Below are positions 29,376 to 41,684 of a stretch of DNA of 64,000 nt, piece after piece; position 1 is the first letter of the stretch, and each line of letters opens with the position of its first letter. The translations under genes and the position numbers were made by a program. The notes beneath the pieces are model-generated. The model did no database searches, was not told the origin of the DNA, and worked only from the letters and a program-made list of their open reading frames with translations. Source of the DNA: Pleurotus djamor (Eukaryota; Basidiomycota; Agaricomycetes; Agaricales; Pleurotaceae). The stretch covers positions 1 to 64,000 of the forward strand of contig JAPEVF010000118.1 in the NCBI GenBank assembly GCA_029747585.1. Direction: 5' to 3'.

Positions 29376-31519
29376 AGGAGTAATTCTCGCATAGTACCAG
29401 GGCAGCCACAAAGCATGTTCGACTAGCCTGCTTGGCTTGAGTGTGGATTTGTACGTCGTTCTAACACGACCTACGATGCGCATGGACCTTGCCCGCTCCG
29501 GAACGACATATCCAAAGAATCGTTGCCAGATCCCTGTTGTACGACCACACGAAGCACGAAGGCACACCGCTCAATTTTTCGCCATAGTATGGAGGCTCTG
29601 GGAGGTGTGTGGGGGGTGAAATGGGCATAGTCTTCTTGAACGGGTTGAAATCGGTAAGTTTCCATTTTGTCGACGACTTTCATTGTTGCTTCGCCCCTTC
29701 CCTTTGACCTGGCTCAATGGTGGAGAGTCTCTTCGCGGCTTTCAATGTCGCTCCACTGCTGCCCAGTCGCTGGGGTCTTGTGCTGGTCTTTTGCGTTCAA
29801 TCGTCTGATGACCATAGAGACTTTCCTCACCGTGCGTCTTGCTTCGCTGCTCTCGTTGAGGCCCGGACTGTGATGTATTGGTTTCCTCCTCGTTTGCGTG
29901 CCCATACATTCCGTCGTTCTTTTACTCCCTTTGCGTCTCCGTCACCCCTTGATCACATATTGAACTTTTGTTTTTCCGTGTAGATCATAGACTCTGTACC
30001 ATGTCAAGCAATGGACCTCCGACGTTACACCACAGAGCATCACCACTATAGCCCCCGTCAATGCCAACGCTGTCAAGCTCTGCCGCGTTCGCCTCAACTA
30101 CGACCACATTTGTCGCAGTAACAAGCTCGCTCACGAATTGATCACACACCGTCCCCATGGATTGGTGCCTTCCCCGCCTCGGATTCATTCACCTTTTCTC
30201 CAGCGAAAGACTCAAGCGCTACTATTGCACATCTCATCCCTCCTCATTGTCACAACGATGTCTGCCTGTACATTTACCATCACCACTGAGCACAGTCATG
30301 CTCTTCGACGGTTCCATCTCCTCATCTCTCCCGTCTCGTTTAGCACGTCCACGATAACCTTCCAACGGCCGTTATTGTTGTATTCCGGTCCTTGACTCCT
30401 TTTCCCTATTTGTCAACGAAGAAATATCGTGTCATGGACGCTTCGGTGCTTCATCGTCACCCTGGTTCGTTGGAAAATTGGGGAGAGCCGCAATTCTGTG
30501 ACGCTAGGCATTGATGGGGGCGATAACGCCCTCGACGCTAGAGTCGATCGCCATCAGAGAGTTACACCGAGCGTCGACGATGAGTGGCGCTCGCTCTTAC
30601 GGTGGTCTCAGTGGGAGCTTGGACAACGAAGATGCCGATGAAGAAGTCGAGGTCGAGGTCATGTCGCTTAAGATGGCCGCTGAAGCGAACACCAGTGGCC
30701 TGAAGATTTCTGAAAATCGTGGTTCGGTGCCCAATGGACTTTGATACGTCTTTTTTTTTACTTCATACTCCTTCTACCTCCATGGTCAATTTTCCATCCT
30801 CATTTTTCTTGTCTCTTGTCTCGTTTTTCATTTGTCATCTGTCATTTCTCGTTTCCCTTTTTTACTTTCCTGCCTTCACCTTCCTCCCTTCTCCCTTCCT
30901 CTGCCATTGGTTCTCTGGTCTTGTCCAGCCGCCACGAACGTCCTCTCCCTCCGCCTCTTGTGACATCTTTCTTTCTTCTCGTCGTAGAGTATACTCCACT
31001 GTCGGCTGATTTCTCTGCATTACTGCCTGCGTCCATACCCCCACCGATGCTACTTACATTTTACAACTCTTCCTTTCCGCCTACATATGCATAGTCCCTG
31101 CGTCCGCTGCCATTACCGCATTCTTCATCTTTATCTCCTTTTCCTATCCCTGGTCCCGTTGTCAATGTGCTCGTCTACATTTCCACCGGAATACAATTCT
31201 CTTTTCCATTCTCCCCTCTGCTCGCCGTTGAGTTGAACTTCTTACCATCGTCGTATGTTGCGCTAGCTATGGTCCCCCTTTTCCTCACCTTTCCTTGACT
31301 GCCCAGCCGTGTTAACACATTCGAGACTCACCCAAGAAGAATGTTCCCTTGCTCGCTCGGTGCGTAGACATCGTTAACCTCATGAACTGCGCCGGACTCA
31401 ACTCTGAAGCTCATAGATGCGCGACCGCTGCCAAGGGACCACATCAGGAAAACCAGAAAATCTGTAAGCCATCTGTACCTCCGCTTTCACTTCGCAATGG
31501 ACTGTTATCGTCTCCTCCA

Positions 31520-32191
31520 GGCGTTTTCGGTTCATGCTAGTGGACCAGGTGGCCCTGTGGGTTACCTTGGTGATTTGCGGAAGTGGGACCACGTCCTCAA
31601 GGCGTCCATCTACGTAACTCAAGAGATCCTTGGAAATGCGGCCGCTGTGAGTCTATTTCTTCTCCTATATTCTCCATTATTCAATTTCTCCACAACCCGT
31701 AGACGTATCGCTGTTTCATCTTATGGAACCGCCAATGGACATTTGTTGCCATCCCGCTCATTCTCTTGACCGGAAGCACAGGTACGTTAGAGAATGTCAT
31801 TCGTTGAGCCAACCACTCAGATTTCTTCGACCGCTCAGTTACCGGCTACGTCGCCTGCGCATTCTTCGCACATTTCAATATTGATCCCAAGGTCTCTCTA
31901 TTTGACCTTCGGCTTCACAATTGGGTCTTGTCGTTCTACGCTATCGCTGTCACACAAAACATCATTACAACTGGACTCATGGCTTATCGTCTCTGGAAGA
32001 CTTCTCATGAAGCCTCGCAGTATCGGGCTTCAGAGAACCGCCTTCTTCCTATCCTTCGAATCATCGTGGAGTCCGCCGCTCTCCAGCTACTCATTGAAGT
32101 CCTGCTCCTGGTCATATATACCCAGGGCTTGGATGCGCAGTATATTCTCCTGGAGATGGTATCACCCGTCGTGGTTACGGGTCCGGAATGA
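31520..32191 (+). pseudogene. Truncated multi-pass membrane protein of an agaricomycete family
   Basis: Three spliced exons are clear. The first (31520-31646) reads KWDHVLKASIYVTQEILGNA. After an intron ending in CCGTAG comes TYRCFILWNRQWTFVAIPLI. After a 39-nt intron comes DRSVTGYVACAFFAHFNID, then SFYAIAVTQNIITTGLMAYR, RASENRLLPILRIIVESAAL and GLDAQYILLEMVSPVV. This resembles hypothetical seven-helix proteins found in many copies in mushroom genomes. The N-terminal helices are not found upstream. The end is aberrant: VVVTGPE and a stop replace the expected next helix. It is probably a gene remnant. Function is unknown. Confidence 0.55.
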
Positions 32192-32421
32192 AATGAAGGC
32201 CCGTTTCTTACGCCTCCGGGCTTGCGCGGGCGCCTTTCTTAAGTGCCATCACATCGCCACCTGTCAACGTCACGGTAAGTATATTAATTACAATTAATGG
32301 CTAGTGATGTCATCAATGTACCTGATCCTTGCATTCGAATTGGTATTGATTGTGGGAATGTTTTATTGACCGTGCGAACCAACCATCTCTAATCNTTTTT
32401 TTTCTACGATGCTACTTAACT

Positions 32422-32744
32422 AGTGACGTTCAAATATGCCTTCAGCTCGAGGGCTCAACGTTTGTTTGGCAAAGTTAGCCGCGCACCAAGCGCGCAGTGA
32501 CCGAGCCTGTGGTCCGATGAATAAGCAAACGGAGTATGAATCCAGGCGGGCAAATAGCTAGTAGATGGGAACGACCTTACTAATTTGGAGGGGACCCTGA
32601 TGGATCCATACTTATATTAGTCAGTTACAAGTGTCAGTATGGCGGTTTAGCCTAGCGGATTTATCGCCTGAGCCTTCTTTTTGCCTCCCAGCGCGCCCAA
32701 ACAAACGTTGAGCCCTCGAGCTGAAGGCATATTTGAACGTCACT
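32422..32744. mobile_element. MITE-like element, 323 bp
   Basis: Perfect 48-bp terminal inverted repeats (32422-32469 and 32697-32744) begin AGTGACGTTCAAATATGCC. They are flanked either by TA (if the element starts at GTGACG) or by ACT (if at AGTGACG); the ends overlap, so the duplication is ambiguous. The interior has no ORF. Perfect arms suggest recent activity. It lies just 3' of the truncated membrane-protein gene. Confidence 0.85.
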
Positions 32745-33299
32745 ACTATTCTACATTCCTGACTTGATATTCCTTGGAGTCCAAGGACGTATACGACGCT
32801 CTCAGCTTACAACCCAAGATTCAGACATTAGAGACAAAAGCCTCAAGGTTTTTGAGAGGTATTAAGTATGTGCCAAAAGGTAAATGTTCCATTTTTTTCC
32901 TCCCACGCGACTTGTCTCTTACCCCCATTACCCGAAAGTGCTCAAATTCAACACACTCAACTGTGGCCGGCTACGATCCGCGCGAAAGGGCTAGGATCCT
33001 TTAGGGGAAGATCTTGGCGGAGTACCAAAGGGGATGGATGAACTGGAGGAAGGGTTGACCGTTGCACTGGACCGTTGCAGCCCACGAATGGTGCGCCTAA
33101 GTATCCCAGCTCATATCTCAATTTTCCACTCACACAGACGACTCACAGACGATGTCTAAGCGAAATATAGTCCCTTTCGGCGCGGTACCCGCACTCCAGG
33201 GTCATCCCCACACCCCACACCCCAGAACCTTCCTCCCCCTCCCCCTACCCCCGAAAACCCAACCTCCCGAAACTACAATCCAAGGGTTGCGCACAGGCT
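32745..33299. other. Intergenic stretch
   Basis: No recognisable gene. A C-rich low-complexity segment lies near 33200-33260. Confidence 0.5.
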
Positions 33300-34700
33300 C
33301 TACATAAAATCTCCGTATACACGAACGATCACCTCAAACAACGACGACAAACGGACCAGCCGCTGAGGAGATATCCAAGGTGGTTGGTTGGCAGGCTGTT
33401 GAGCAAAACGCGAGCAGTGAGTTTTCCTTTGATTTAATCGCTCTAAAAACGTCGTAACTCATCAATTCTACTCTTTGGACATGTGCAGCCGGTCATTCTA
33501 GAGTCCCCAGACCCTAGCTAGCGATAGCCATCCTCCGAGTACCCCCGGAATCACGATCTCCGAAACCGTCGATCCGAGCGCTTAAAATACGCGCTAGAGG
33601 ACGATTATCAATACAAATCAATCATACCAGGAGATGGAGACGAACCGATTAGGCGTTGGGGAGATATCCAATGTTATTGATGGGGCCGGCTCTGCAAAAA
33701 ATTGGATGCGGTGAGTTATACTTGAATTCTCTTGAATTGGGATGGATGGGAAAGGCTTACTGGGAGTGATAGACATGCGTCGCCGCTCTGGATTGGGTGC
33801 CTGAGGTGGTTTTGGTGGTGCTCGACCAGCCCTCCTCTTCCTTGTACCCTAGAACACGCACAAGTCGGATATCCAACTCTGGCGGCGGTTTCCTATGGCT
33901 TAAAGCAGCGTCAATGCGATACGAAGAGGATCCCAGAAAGGATAGACGAACCGTCGAGGCGTTTGGGAGATATCCAAGATCAAAGATAGAGCCGGCTCCG
34001 GGGGAAGTCGAAAATGGTGACTTTTTACAATCTCTCGCTTTGAGAATATGATCCTTGACTTATCATACCACTTAGATGCCTTCAGCTACCCCCTCAATGC
34101 CGCCGTAGACACTGAATCAAGCACCCTCCATCAAGGCCACCTCCTCCGAGTCCTCATACGACGGGGTGCACGACTTGTGGAATCGACTTTGATGGCAATC
34201 TGAAATGCGATGGCGGTGCGTCAGCATATCACGAACATGGTCCCAGAAGGAATAGGCGACCCTTCGCGGCGCTGTCGAGTTTCTGAAGGTCGGGGACGGC
34301 TGGTTAGAAAGTCAAAGATAGTAAGTTTCCATCACGTTTTGAAGGCTTCAGAAGGTTATAACTGACTTACCATCACCCGTAGACACCCACACATTCCCCA
34401 TGGAAGCTGTAGGCACTGAATCGAGCACCCCCCATCGAGCCCACCCCCTCCTCGTACCTTGGAGCGCATACCTCAAAATTTCAAATTTCGAGGTGGTCTC
34501 TCGTACGCTACAGCATCGTTAGCGCTACGCGAACACGGTAAGCACTATAAGGAATAGGCAAAGCTTGCAATGGTCGTTCAGTCGTACAAGTTCAAATGAA
34601 GGGCCGGCTTGGTAGCACATTGAACAAGGTTAGTTGTCATTACGTTTCGATGGCTCGGTATGAATACCACTCACTTAGTATGCTTGCTAGACACCTCTAC
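33300..34700 (+). repeat. Degenerate tandem repeat of about 300 bp, five units, each with an intron-like segment
   Basis: Anchors are GGAGATATCCAAGG (33367), GAGATATCCAATG (33661) and GGGAGATATCCAAG (33965), with diverged equivalents near 34270 and 34575. Preceding each is a related block such as GACGAACCGTCGAGGCG or GGCGACCCTTCGCGGCG. Following each is a GTGAGT or GTAAGT/GTTAGT donor, about 55 bases, and a CTTAG, CGTAG or TGCAG acceptor. Units therefore look like repeated exon-intron modules of a decayed repeat-protein gene. Stops prevent a continuous reading. Confidence 0.55.
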
Positions 34701-36472
34701 CCAATCTATGGACGTTCCTGGTTGCTGTTATAACACCACCGATGCGACTACCCAGCGTAAGCAAACCCATTGAAACCAGATCGAAGGGCGTACACGCAGA
34801 TGAAAAGGAAAGGGGATAGGGCCGTGGAATGCTGTGACGATGTGCAGTGTTTGCTTAGGAAAGGGTGGATATACTTTACTGCCACTCAGGGTGGTGCAAT
34901 GGTATACAGAGGGCACTCTTTTCGTTTAAGTTTCTCTTTCTTTTTGTATAATCTTGTTCATCGTGATATCATCTTTGCTGTTGACTGGTGGTGTTGGTTC
35001 AAGCCGTGCTAATAGTGCCCACGGTCGTTGCGGTTGAAGTTGCGGTGGTCGTGCCGGATGGTCCCATCAGCATACCGCTGGTCGTTGTTGCTGTGGTTCC
35101 TGTGGTGCTTGTGTCCGTCTCGTGTAGCCAGCGACCGCGGCGTCGGTAGAAGTCAAAGATGTAGTACTGCTCACGGTGGCTCTGATCGCCGTACCAGTCG
35201 TGCTACCAGTCGTGTTTTTAACGGTGATCGACCTCATTATACCAGACGCAGCTGGGTATTGCAGCCACCTTTTCTTTCCCTTCCTCTCCCAATCTTTTCG
35301 TCGTTTTACTCCCTTCCCTTCCTTTCTCGGAGACCCGGTTTGCTGACGCCTTTTCTGTATTTGTTTTTGTCAAGTACTTAGTTCACCGCGCTGGAAGGGA
35401 AAGTCATACATGGTACGTCCCACCTTCTCCCCTCCTCTTCCTTTTTCCACTCACAACTTCACTGACTTGTGTTCTCTTCCTAACTTAAGATATCAGAAGA
35501 ACGTTGAATGAATCGAATGAAGCGGGATTTTGGAGTCACACTGGCTACCAGCTGGCAGCTCAACACATCGCCTCCAACGCTGCACACAATCCCCGCGCCT
35601 ACCGCTTCCCGCAAATATAGGAATTGATGCGGCTCTCTTCCTCACGAACGGAGATACAGCCTTCCCTGTGTCGTCTTTGTCTACACTACGACCTGAACAT
35701 CCCAGTCTCAGCAGAGCTTTCATATCCGCCATGGCTGACTCACTGGTTCCTCTAGCGTCTGGAATCCATTAGACGATGTCGGATGGTTGATGAACGCGGC
35801 AAAGATGCGGAGGTCGATGCAGATGTTGAGCTCCTTGAAGTGTTGAATCGATGCAGCGAATGGATTACAATTGCAATTCCTCAAGCTGCTCTACCTACTC
35901 TCAGGGTGGGAAGCGTTGGCAGGCGAGTTAATATTTATATTGCGGACCCGTACATGCCACGCCCGGCGGTGGCCCACACGCACAAGTATGGTCTATCACA
36001 CAAACCTCGAATAGCTCACTGACTATCTTTCACTTTGTCAGGGTATCACTTTCAACGCTATCACTCTCCGCATTCGTCTCAGGACGCTCGCATCGCTTCG
36101 GTCCACGACCGCTGACTTTCAGCTTTCAAAAGTGGAGCCCATCCAGACAATTGGATCCGCACCCTCTCGGAGAGTGAAAATCGGCATCATGACGGAGATC
36201 GAAGGAGAACTCGACACAATAGTGAAGACGCTTACACATCCTGGATCTAAGGCCTAGCTTGTAAATTTTTAGGGACACGATGAGGCGACATCGCTGTTCG
36301 GTACAGTTTCTGTACCGAGGCCATCTTTCGATAAAACCATACACAGCGACAAGCTAAGCTCCCACCTGAGTTGCGCAATTGGCAATGTCAGGATAAAAAT
36401 TGGATAAAAATAGGCAGAGTTCTCAAAGGATTTATCTAGAGTACATGGATTAGAGGCGTAGTAATTCTGTAT
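34701..36472. other. Gene-poor stretch
   Basis: No coherent gene seen. Around 35010-35225 one frame is very Val-rich with GTCGTGCCGG-type repeats, which looks like low-complexity DNA. Confidence 0.45.
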
Positions 36473-37859
36473 TTAATACTGCACATCTTCCCTAGCTCTC
36501 TCCCACCACGACTTTAATGGATTCAAAGGGGTTAAGCGTACCCTCGGATAAGGAGTCGATCGGTAGCGCAGAGAGCGCATGATGACGGGAGGCCCCGCGT
36601 ACGCAGGTAAAAGCTGCTCCACATCGAGGATGACTAGTGTCGTGAAGTGGTCGAAGAGGGTAGTGTGCGCCAATTTGTGAAATATTGTGGATGGGGCGGT
36701 TGACTCAAGGTGTACGTATTTGAGGCGTGTGGAGGGGATGTTGGTGAGGGATGGGATGTCGCTGACATCCTACGATCTGCTCAGCCAAGAGACAAAGGGC
36801 ATACAATAAAAGAACATACAGGGCCGTCGTACATCTTCACCCTAACCGACAGGTACTCAATCTTCTGGAGGTGATGGCATAGCTGAGTAATAAGTGATGC
36901 GCTTTTGGATGTGAGTTGAAGGCTGATGAGATTGTTCAAGATGGGAAGTGGCGGAATGGAGGCTGGATTGTCGTAGATATCATTGATGGATAGGTGCGTA
37001 ATTGCACCGAGGGCATCTACCGATAACCTTCGAGATAAGGCCATCCATAGACTGGTACCAGCCTCCACCGACACCAATCTCGGAAGATCAAGCATACGCC
37101 GAGACGCCCGTCCAAGATAAGAAGACTCTCCGAGTCGGGTACGCTGAAGGCCTTGAGATTTGGAAAGAACTTGAGGAGGAGAAAGGCTTGTTCGTTGCTT
37201 TCTGAGTAGCGGATTCTGATATGTGTGACTTGGAGTGGGTTGGGTAGACTGCGGAGGATTTGTGGCGGGAAAGCCGAAACGCAAGGAACGGATATGTGGT
37301 GGACGGCGGTGAAGACGGACAAGATTCCACGAATATCGTCCCAACCTCTCTTGAGCAAGTACGGGAAACCAGATACTTGATGGGCCTTTCTAGAGAAGGG
37401 ATTTAGGATCACGGACTCGGTGTAAGTCGCTAGGGTTGGATTGCCTGCAAAGGTTGCGAGTAGCTTTGAAAGGCGATGAAAAGGGACAGATATATGAGGG
37501 AAATTAACGTAAGGTGCTGGATTGTCCCATGCTATGGTTGAAATCTCCAGTATGTGAGATACAGAGATGAACTCCTGACTCACTGTCGGTAATTGGAACT
37601 TTGTACCAGCCATGTTCCGCCGCCCAAGTGGGGAAATCCTCCGCCCCCGAGAAAGTTATCGAGATGCAGCTGTATACAAGGGGTGTTACGAGAGCGTAGA
37701 GGTGTTTTGAAGCCATTTGGAGAGGTAAAAGAGAGCTGCGATCAGGGGCATCGTGGCTTGCGATGATCAGATCAAAGAGCTCGACTGGGAGATTTGCTGT
37801 TTGGAGTCAATCAGCGTGTTCTGAAAGTTTAGGTGAATGTGTTAAATGTCACCTGGCAT
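36473..37859 (-). CDS. F-box-like/LRR-like protein, member 1 (subfamily A)
   Basis: F-box proteins recruit targets to SCF ubiquitin ligases. The gene starts with micro-exon ATGCCAG (start 37857-37859), then a phase-1 intron, then ANLPVELFDLIIASHD and SSLLPLQMASKHLYALVTPL, an F-box-like N-terminus. It continues with FPHISVPFHRLSKLLATFAG, NPLQVTHIRIRYSES, LDLPRLVSVEAGTSLWMAL and LQKIEYLSVRVK, a degenerate leucine-rich pattern. The last exon (36473-36673) holds FTTLVILDVEQLLP and SWWEREDV-like residues (LKSWWERAREDV). Subfamily A members share the FPHIxxPFHRLxxLxATxxxNPxLA signature and a C-terminal SWWE or IWWE. Introns are short and GT-AG. No substrate can be guessed. Confidence 0.7.
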
Positions 37860-40282
37860 GTTTGGTCAAAATTCAGTAGGTTGACTTGCGTGGTGGTACC
37901 AAGGACTGAAGATGACTGGATCGTGAATGACGCACTTTTCGTCCATAATAGGGGCACTCCTTGCCCAAAAGAAATGGTTAGACGCCCAAACGGCCTTCGT
38001 CTAACCCTATCCTCGTACGCCAACGAGGCCCCTCCCCACTTGCATCGCATCATCAATGCCCGGACGAAACACTCTACAATGTCACCCTGGCTCAAAGTCT
38101 CGCGAGTCACGACTCACCTTCAGTGTTCTCTCCCTCCTCCCTCACAACCGAGTCTTTGAGAAGGTTCAACAACCTCATCGGAGCCTCATTTACTTCGGGT
38201 GAACCATATCCGTAGCTCCGGGTATGGATGAGGTCTCAATGGCAAATGCTAGCGACTCCCTTCGTCGGCGTTTTCCAGTTTGATTCTTTCCCCAAATCCT
38301 CATGGTATATATGCCCTTTGCCTTCCGTTCGCCTGTTCTGCCCCACTCCATCGACGAAGGCTCTCAATTCCGAGCGCCGAACGCTGATGGATGAACACGT
38401 AAGACAATGGCGTTGAAGGGACTGGGTCCGAGGTTGCCTGTTGGAAGATCATGTCGGTTTTGACGAAGGTGATTTTTCAACGTTTCAACCTTAATGCCTG
38501 ATAGGAACTGTCGTCAACGCTGTCCTTGCCTCGCACTTCCTTCCGAATTCGCTACCTCACCAACGCATCATACTAGCGTAGGTCACACAGACCCTCGAAT
38601 CAACGAAACGTCTTGCCTCCACGTACATCCACTGTTCATGGGGACCGTATTCCATCTCCGGCTCGTCTCATCAAGAACGCACTATCCCTTCTCTCACCGG
38701 GAACCCACTTCGACCTCACATCCAACCGTCCACACTGAACGATACGACCATTTTCCTCTCAACGCTCGCCTTGATGGTCGACATACAAATGTCATATTAT
38801 CAGTACCCATATGCTTTCGCCACCGACACCGAAGCACACAACCACCAACTGGACGATTTCCGCAGCCATAGATGCTTGGAGATGGATCGATCCCTGCCGA
38901 CCTTCGATGTCGTCCTTGGTTCCAGACAGCTGCGTAGTCAGTGGGAGCGGGTAGAGTAAGAATGCGGTGTTTGAGTTATTGGAAGCAGGTTCATAAGCCA
39001 CCACCCTTCAACAAGTCGACATCAACGACTCAACCTTCCTGGTGTGCATACGCTCAGAGTCAGGGAAGGGGGTGACTGTCAGGATACGAGGTGGTGTTGG
39101 AACGCAACGGGCACCGCGATGCCGCGGCGGACGACTATGGCGGAAATCCTAAACATCCTCATCACCATCCTGTCACCCCATCGTATCGTTCTCAGCCCTT
39201 TGTCACTGGTGGCCATCACGACCTATGCCCGCAGTCACAACCCGCTACGCATTTCTGATGAACCGCTTCCGTTGAACTCCGCGACGCTGCGTAGCCTAAG
39301 ATGTGATGTCCAGGGTTGCGGCTAGCCTTCTTCGGTCGCTGGGGCCTTGTACTCTTGGTGCACCGCTGCCGTAGCCACTCCATCTTCAAAGCTAGTAGAC
39401 GGTGGCTATTACCTATTGGGTATCGTGAACAGGCCTACAAGGCTACGCCGTCATAGATACACTGGGTCGTTGCTCTCTGAGTAGCTTTGATTCTTGAAGG
39501 ATGGATATGGACGTAAAACTCGTATGTGAGTGCAGTTCCATTGGCCGGAACCCTAGCAATCAAGCTAAACCATCTCCATGTGCAGGTTTGTTGACTTTAC
39601 ACGCCCCAGGAGTGTACGTCCCGAGAATGACGATACGACGCGTAGGGCACACTCCCTTGATCATCATCGGTAAGTATGGGGTTCCGGTGTCTGAACGTCG
39701 AGTTCACACTGATATATCCAGTCTTCGGCGTCGATTTTACTCCAGAAGCTGGTAACAATCCCTTACGCAAAGTACGTCGGCAACGCCAGCTCGAGTTTTG
39801 AGGAGTCGTAGTTAGAGGTACGTCTCTCGAGCTTCAACGCCTCCTTATTCAGGCTTGCTAACTTCTGTTTCAGTGCTCTGAATTGAGGGGAATGCTGTTT
39901 GCTCGTGAGGTGGACTTGACACTGAGGTGAGCGACCGTCTTGTCCCCGGTTCTTTACATAAGAGGTTACTTGTCCTTCCTATCTCTATAGGGCTCATTCA
40001 TACTGCATAATATGCGTGTACATCGCTCCCAATACCATGCCCGCGCAGCGAGTTTCCAGGCGGCTTGTTTGAATCAATCCGGTTCAGTTCGTGTTTACCT
40101 TTGATGGGCGCAAGTACAGTTGCTGACATGTCGAAAGGCCGTCGATGTTAGTGAAGCCGAAGTAGTTGCCGTCCCTCTGTTAAATTGTGACTCCCCCCGA
40201 TGTATCTTGACCATACTATTACAGTTGCGGACATACCTACATTCGTTGGCAGAAAGGATTATCTCTACATGCACATACTTAC
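37860..40282. other. Stretch without a confident gene
   Basis: Most of it holds only chance ORFs. A possible small spliced gene is listed at 39501-39770. A long open stretch near 38500-38960 has an odd His/Thr/Pro-rich composition in one frame and no family resemblance. Confidence 0.45.
39501..39770 (+). CDS. Possible small hypothetical protein
   Basis: MDMDVKL is followed by a GTATGTGAG donor and a TGTGCAG acceptor, then GLLTLHAPGVYVPRMTIRR and HTPLIIIV. A GTAAGTATG donor and a TATCCAG acceptor lead to FGVDFTPEAG before another GTAACA donor. Splice signals are good but the product is short and its end is not resolved. Confidence 0.3.
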
Positions 40283-41684
40283 CTACTCATTCACCGTAAC
40301 TCGCTCAACTTCCTCACTGGCTTTCTCCCACCATATCTGACCGGGTTCAGGACGATCGTAAATCCACCTGATAGGACCCCACCCTCTACGCAGACACCGC
40401 GTAAAAATGTACCCGAACCTCATATAATCGTCAGAGAATTCCCAATCCACGATTGCAAGCTTTGGGAATCGTTCAAAGAGGGAAGCGACCGTAGGAAGGT
40501 CAACTTGAGTGTCCACTAGAAGGTAGATGTAGACGAGCGACCGGGACGGAATGTTGAAGATGGCGTTGATTTCGGAAACATTCTATTGTGAAGAAACAAT
40601 TGTGGAATGAGGAAGGTTGCTTAACGCAGAGAAAGAAATAAGATGGAATGAGCGTACTTCGTTTATTGCCATGATTGATAGATATTTGATACTACAAAGA
40701 TGGCGACCGAACTGTGCAATAAGTGCTGGGTCGTCGGGTGATAGTCGAAGGCTCTGAAGATTGTTTAAGGTGAGAGTAGCGGGAATGGAAGGAGGGATTT
40801 CGTTGATTAGAGTGATAGAAAGGTGCCTGACTGCACTGAGCGACGGGCTTGACAGTCTAGGGAACAAGGCCGCCCAGACACTCGGGCCTGCCTCAAGCCA
40901 GACTAGTCTCGGGAGGTCGATGACGGGGCTAGCCATGGCAGTTGAAGAAGGTCCCGCAATGCTGAGACTGACAAATTGTAGATTCGAGTGAAATTGAAGT
41001 AGAGAAAGAACGGATTCGTCGCTCTGTAGGATTTCGAGGTGGGTCAGCTTGACTGTGGCAGGAAGGCTGCAGAGGATTTCTGACGGGAAGACCAGACTGT
41101 AGCGAACGGACACGCGTTGGAGGTTTGTGAAAAACGGCAGAATACCGCGAAGTTCCTCCCATCCTTTCTCCACCAAGTCCCTCCATCCATCCACGAGTCT
41201 GACTTTGCCGGAGAAGGGATTGATTGTCAGAGAAACCGTGTATTTCGCTAGAGATGGGTTGCTCGTAAGCGTTGCGTAGAGCCTTGGAAGACGGTGGAAT
41301 GGGATGCAAATATGGGGGAAACTGGTATATGGAGTCTTCGGCTTCCAATCTACAGAGCCTGAATCAGATTGATACAAAGGTGGATTACGGAGGAGATCGA
41401 CAAACCGACACCATTCATACAAATTTGTTGCCCACTCCGTGCGGTGGCCCAGCTTAGGAAGGCGTTTGAGTCCGAAAACGTAATAGAGATTGAGCTATAC
41501 ACAAGAGGAGTGACGAGGGCGTAAAGCTGCTTGGAAGTTCGTTGTAATGGGAGAAGCAAGCTGCGATCATGACTGTCGTGGTTTGCGATGACCAAAGCCC
41601 ATAGTTCAACCGGGAGATCTGCTATTTCCTGTTAGTTACTGAGTTCGAGGACTGACAGCAAACACGATCACTCATACACATCAT
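40283..41684 (-). CDS. F-box-like/LRR-like protein, member 2 (subfamily A)
   Basis: Micro-exon ATGATGT (start 41682-41684) and a phase-1 intron precede DLPVELWALVIANHDSHDRS and LLPLQRTSKQLYALVTPLVY, the F-box-like segment. The central part reads FPHICIPFHRLPRLYATLTS, NPFSGKVRLVDGWRDLVEKG, TVKLTHLEILQSDES and DLPRLVWLEAGPSVWAALFP, with leucine-rich strands. The final exon (40283-40516) has LFERFPKLAIVDWEF and IWWEKASEEVERV. It is closer to the genes at 57587 and 62431 than to member 1, judging from the shared KVRLVDGWRD motif. The product is presumably soluble and nuclear or cytosolic. Confidence 0.72.

Larger units (their letters stand above)
28441..31519. other. Gene-poor stretch with degenerate repeats
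   Basis: Apart from the two repeat blocks listed separately there is pyrimidine-rich low-complexity DNA near 30745-31130. No coherent gene is seen. Confidence 0.5.

Noticed and set aside
30741..31094. 117-aa ORF of Phe, Ser and Leu
   Set aside because: Pyrimidine-rich low-complexity DNA yields such translations; no signal peptide or domain logic holds beyond it.
38494..38871. 125-aa ORF rich in His, Thr and Pro
   Set aside because: Composition is odd, there is no family resemblance, and overlapping frames are equally open.
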